Positions 60,994-64,000 of a stretch of DNA of 64,000 bases are shown here, one piece after another (within the stretch, counting starts at the first letter, position 1; each line of letters begins with the position of its first letter). Origin of the DNA: Myxococcus sp. CA023 (GTDB lineage: Bacteria > Myxococcota > Myxococcia > Myxococcales > Myxococcaceae). The notes below the pieces were generated by a model that ran no database searches, was not told where the DNA came from, and saw nothing but the letters and a program-made list of their open reading frames with translations. The stretch spans positions 62,001-126,000 of the forward strand of contig NZ_JAAEAH010000009.1 in the NCBI RefSeq assembly GCF_010998615.1. The letters are read 5' to 3'. The translations under genes and the position numbers were made by a program.

Positions 60994-62637
60994 CTACGTC
61001 GCCGCGTCCGCCTTCGGATTCTTCAGCAGGTGGTCGCCGTAGTCCTCACGCAGCTTCGTCTTGAGGAACTTGCCGGTGGACGTGCGCGGCACCTGCGGGA
61101 CGAAGACATAGTCATCCGGCAGCCACATCTTCGCGAACTGGCTCGCCAGGTGCGCGGTCAGTTCCTCCTTCGTGACCTGCTGCCCCTCCTTCAGTGCCAC
61201 CGCGGCCAGCGGGCGCTCATCCCACTTCGGATGTTTCCCAGCGAAGACGGCCGCCTCAAGCACGGCTGGGTGCGCCATCAGCGCGTTCTCCAGCGCCACG
61301 GAGGAGATCCACTCACCGCCCGACTTGATGACGTCCTTGCTGCGGTCGCAGATGCGCACATAACCGTGCGAGTCGATGGTCACCACATCGCCCGTCTTGA
61401 ACCAGCCGTCCTTCGTGAAGCGGTCCTCGCCCTCGTCGCTGAAGTAGGAAGACGCGACCCAGGGCCCACGGACCTCCAGTTCGCCCATCGTCTCCCCATC
61501 CCAGGGCAGCAGCGTGCCGTCGTCGCTGGCGACGCGTGTCTCCACGAACGGCAGCGCGAACCCCTGGGACGCCCTCGCCGAGGACTTCGCCTCATGCGCC
61601 GCCTGCCGCAGCGGTCCCTTGACCTTCGCCATGGTCCCCACGGGGCTCATCTCCGTCATGCCCCATGCGTGGACCACTTCCAGTCCATGCCGCTGCTGGA
61701 AGCCCTCAATCAGCGACGGAGGCGCCGCCGAGCCACCAATCAGCATCGACCGCATGCTGCTCAGGTCCCACTTGTTCGGCGACTGGTCCAGCAGCGCCAG
61801 GATTCCAATCCAGATGGTGGGCACGCCGCCCGCCAGGGTGACCTTCTCCGCCGCCATCAAGTCCAGCAGGGAGGGCGGGTCCAGGTGCGGCCCGGGGAGC
61901 ACCAGCTTCGCGCCCGTGAGGACGGCGTCGAAGGCCAGACCCCACGCGGCGGCGTGGAACATGGGCACCACCGGCATCACCGCGTCCGCCTCGCGCATGC
62001 CCGTCACGTCCGTCATGCAACACGCCAGGGCGTGCAGCACGGTGGAGCGGTGGCTGTAGAGCACGCCCTTCGGATTGCCTGTGGTGCCCGACGTGTAGCA
62101 GAGCATCGACGCGGAGTTCTCATCGAGCTGGGGAAAGTCGAAGTCCGGGGACTCGGCCGCCAGCAGTGCTTCGTAGTCGAGCGTCCCCTCTGGCGCGGGG
62201 CCCGCGTCCGGCACCACGATGACGTGGCGGATGCTGGGCACCGCGTCCTTGAACTTCTCGAACAGCGGCAGCAGCGAGCGGTCCACCACCACCACGGAGT
62301 CTTCCGCGTGCCGCGCGATGTAGCCCAGGTCATTGGGGTGCAGGCGCAGGTTGAGCGTGTGAACCACCGCGCCCATGCACGGCACGCCGTAATACACCTC
62401 CAGGTGCCGGTAGTGATTCCAGCTCAGCGTGGCCACCCGGTCCCCCGCCTTCACGCCCAGCCGCGTCAGCGCGTTGGCCAGCCGGCACGTGCGCGCGTAG
62501 AAGTCCGCGTACGTGTAGCGGTGCAGCGACTTGTCCGGGTTGCGGCTGACGATTTCCGAGCGCGGGTAGAACGTCCGTGCACGCTCCATCAAGTGGCTCA
62601 GCGTGAGCGGGAAATCCATCATGCGGCCTGGCAGCAT
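60994..62637 (-). CDS. Long-chain acyl-CoA synthetase (AMP-forming)
   Basis: Encodes 547 residues from ATG 62637, which has an AAGGAAGG site 6-7 bp upstream. Activates fatty acids to acyl-CoA via an acyl-AMP. Motifs: phosphate loop YTSGTTGNPKGVLYSH, AWGMTEMSP, GELEVRGP-like EVRGPWVASSYF, TGDVVTIDSHGYVRICDRSKDVIKSGGEWI, and the C-terminal catalytic Lys in PRTSTGKFLKTKL. It closely resembles medium/long-chain FadD-type ligases (MMPL-clade excluded). Cytosolic or membrane-associated. Not linked to the acyl operon 17 kb away. Confidence 0.95.
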   Translation of the reverse strand: MLPGRMMDFPLTLSHLMERARTFYPRSEIVSRNPDKSLHRYTYADFYARTCRLANALTRLGVKAGDRVATLSWNHYRHLEVYYGVPCMGAVVHTLNLRLHPNDLGYIARHAEDSVVVVDRSLLPLFEKFKDAVPSIRHVIVVPDAGPAPEGTLDYEALLAAESPDFDFPQLDENSASMLCYTSGTTGNPKGVLYSHRSTVLHALACCMTDVTGMREADAVMPVVPMFHAAAWGLAFDAVLTGAKLVLPGPHLDPPSLLDLMAAEKVTLAGGVPTIWIGILALLDQSPNKWDLSSMRSMLIGGSAAPPSLIEGFQQRHGLEVVHAWGMTEMSPVGTMAKVKGPLRQAAHEAKSSARASQGFALPFVETRVASDDGTLLPWDGETMGELEVRGPWVASSYFSDEGEDRFTKDGWFKTGDVVTIDSHGYVRICDRSKDVIKSGGEWISSVALENALMAHPAVLEAAVFAGKHPKWDERPLAAVALKEGQQVTKEELTAHLASQFAKMWLPDDYVFVPQVPRTSTGKFLKTKLREDYGDHLLKNPKADAAT

Positions 62638-62728
62638 CGGCACCCTTCCTTGTGACGGCGTGAGGAGGTGCCGATGCTAACGGAGCGCGGACCCGTGCTT
62701 CATCCACGCTCCGCGATGCTGCGTCGCG

Positions 62729-63766
62729 TCAGCCGAAGAAGACCTGGGCGACTTCGAAGAACTCCTGCGGGACGCGCTTGAGCTCGCGGGTGGCGTCCGC
62801 CAGGTCCACGCTGATGATGTCGTTGCCTCGCAGCGCGGCCATCTTCCCGAATTCGCCGCGGGCCACCATGTCGCAGGCGTGGACGCCGTAGCGGGTGGCG
62901 AGCACGCGGTCATGCGCGGTGGGGGCGCCGCCGCGCTGGATGTGGCCCAGCACGGAGACGCGCGTCTCGAAGCCGGTGCGCCGCTCGATTTCGTGCGCCA
63001 GGATGGTGCCCACGCCACCGAGCCGCGGCCTGCCTGCCTCGTCCAGCGCCCCGCTGGTGACGAGCTGCTCCTGCTGGTCCGCGGACAGCTTGATGCGCGT
63101 ACCCTCCGCCACCACGACGATGGAGAAGGTGCGCCCGCCCGCGTGGCGGCGCTGGATGTGCTCGGCCACCTTCGCCAGGTCGGCGGGAATCTCCGGCACC
63201 AGGATGACGTCCGCGCCGCCAGCGATGCCCGCGTAGGTGGCAATCCAGCCCACGTGACGGCCCATCACCTCGCAGACGATGACGCGTTTGTGCGACTCCG
63301 CGGTGGAGTGCAGCCGGTCAATGGCCTCGGTGGCGATGGCGACGGCCGTGTCGAAGCCGAAGGTGAAGTCCGTGGCGTTGATGTCGTTGTCGATGGTCTT
63401 GGGCACACCGACGATGCGCAGCCCTTCCTGCGACATGCGCGTGGCGGCCGACAGCGTGCCTTCACCACCAATGGCGATGACGGCGTGGATGCCGTTGCGT
63501 TCGATGGCGCGCTTGACGCGCTCCAGTCCGTTTTCGACCTTGAACGGGTTGACGCGCGAGGTGCCGAGGATGGTGCCGCCCCGGTGGAGGATTCCGGACG
63601 TGGTTTCACGCGTGAGGCGGAAGTGGTTGTCCTCCAACAACCCCTTCCAACCATCTCGGAGGCCCATCATCTCGAAGCCGTGGGCGTTGGCGCGGCGGAC
63701 GACGGCGCGGATGACGGCGTTCAGGCCGGGGCAGTCGCCCCCGCCGGTGAGCACGGCGACTTTCAT
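62729..63766 (-). CDS. pfkA: 6-phosphofructokinase
   Basis: Phosphorylates fructose-6-phosphate in glycolysis. 345 residues. Motifs: LTGGGDCPGLNAVIR, IGGEGTLSAA, PKTIDNDI, CEVMGRHVGW and SVLGHIQRGG. At the position equivalent to E. coli Gly104 the protein has Gly (GGEGT), favouring ATP, while the position equivalent to Gly124 is Lys (PKTIDND), as in pyrophosphate-using enzymes; this mixed pair is known from ATP-dependent actinobacterial PFKs. ATP is therefore more likely but not certain. Monocistronic here, 80 bp downstream of the amidase gene. Confidence 0.95.
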   Translation of the reverse strand: MKVAVLTGGGDCPGLNAVIRAVVRRANAHGFEMMGLRDGWKGLLEDNHFRLTRETTSGILHRGGTILGTSRVNPFKVENGLERVKRAIERNGIHAVIAIGGEGTLSAATRMSQEGLRIVGVPKTIDNDINATDFTFGFDTAVAIATEAIDRLHSTAESHKRVIVCEVMGRHVGWIATYAGIAGGADVILVPEIPADLAKVAEHIQRRHAGGRTFSIVVVAEGTRIKLSADQQEQLVTSGALDEAGRPRLGGVGTILAHEIERRTGFETRVSVLGHIQRGGAPTAHDRVLATRYGVHACDMVARGEFGKMAALRGNDIISVDLADATRELKRVPQEFFEVAQVFFG

Positions 63767-63846
63767 GGAGAAACGTTCTATCGCGCCCGGCGCCGGACGC
63801 GATGTCCAAGTTCGCCCGAGCGCTCACCCGGGGACCTTCCAACCCT

Positions 63847-64000
63847 CTACCCGAACACCGCCGGACGACGCTGGGCCCAGGGGCGGGCAGCCTCCAACTG
63901 GGCGGCGAGCCGGAACAGGGTGGCTTCGTCTCCAAAGCGCCCCATGAACTGAACGCCCACGGGCAGGCCGTCCGGGCTCCAGTGGAGCGGCATGCTCATG
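63847..64000 (-). CDS. Amidase, C-terminal end (5' part outside window)
   Basis: The last ~50 codons of a minus-strand gene are visible, ending at the TAG at 63847-63849. The sequence [20 protein letters not shown] followed by [12 protein letters not shown] is the well-conserved C-terminus of amidase-signature enzymes (GatA/6-aminohexanoate-cyclic-dimer hydrolase type). The catalytic Ser-Ser-Lys region is beyond the window, so the substrate cannot be judged. Confidence 0.85.
   Translation of the reverse strand, partial: MSMPLHWSPDGLPVGVQFMGRFGDEATLFRLAAQLEAARPWAQRRPAVFG

Noticed and set aside
1-64000. CRISPR arrays, tRNA or rRNA genes, prophage
   Set aside because: I saw no regularly spaced direct repeats, no cloverleaf-like sequence with conserved T-loop and no structural phage genes. 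A tRNAscan/Infernal run would settle small RNAs I could miss by eye.

Overview
The window is high-GC DNA typical of a myxobacterium (Myxococcus/Corallococcus-like; inferred, not proven). The signs are a Hanks-type kinase with extra domains, an FHA protein, many lipoproteins with Asp/Ala/Gly/Pro linkers, very long TPR and membrane proteins, and a DUF1800/DUF1501 pair. Both edges cut genes: a large membrane protein at the left and an amidase at the right.

Layout. 1-6.3 kb: membrane giant, NlpC/P60-type lipoprotein, small acidic-tailed lipoprotein. 6.3-18.5 kb: a kinase with a cyclase-homology domain, divergent from a ~3,180-residue TPR protein. 18.5-24.4 kb: lipoprotein, queC, a VanX-type dipeptidase, a YfbK-like protein lacking its von Willebrand A domain, and a histidine kinase/response regulator pair. 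24.4-31.3 kb: a HEAT protein coupled to a protein-arginine deiminase lipoprotein (minus strand), then a DUF1800 protein, a Zn-ribbon protein and a serine hydrolase.

31.3-43.7 kb is the most striking region: a tightly packed 14-gene minus-strand operon encoding a type II fatty-acid/polyketide assembly line followed by a Lol-like export route. In transcription order: ACP, FabZ-type dehydratase, metallo-beta-lactamase hydrolase, ketosynthase 1, KS-like/CLF 1, degenerate hotdog protein, degenerate SDR, FabG, ketosynthase 2, KS-like/CLF 2, LolD-like ATPase, LolC/E-like permease, LolA-like protein, beta-barrel candidate. Condensation (twice), ketoreduction and dehydration are each represented by an intact enzyme plus a paralogue lacking the catalytic residues. 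There is no enoyl reductase, acyltransferase or ordinary thioesterase. I infer a polyene or hydroxy/unsaturated acyl product delivered to the outer membrane, related to but different from aryl polyene systems.

43.8-48.1 kb is scarred: a lipoprotein gene split by a complete IS630-family element, a PEGA lipoprotein, a truncated merR behind an intact MerR-type promoter/operator, a hydrolase tail, a thioesterase, and a cobalamin riboswitch with a strong promoter but no recognisable B12 gene behind it. 48.1-53.1 kb: the DUF1501 protein and a minimal class II lanthipeptide locus (lanM and lanA, no transporter). 53.2-64 kb: an alpha/beta hydrolase; mtnP-mtnA-class II aldolase, which fits the DHAP shunt for methylthioadenosine salvage; a metallophosphoesterase; FHA protein; large secreted hydrolase-like lipoprotein; acyl-CoA synthetase; phosphofructokinase; amidase tail.
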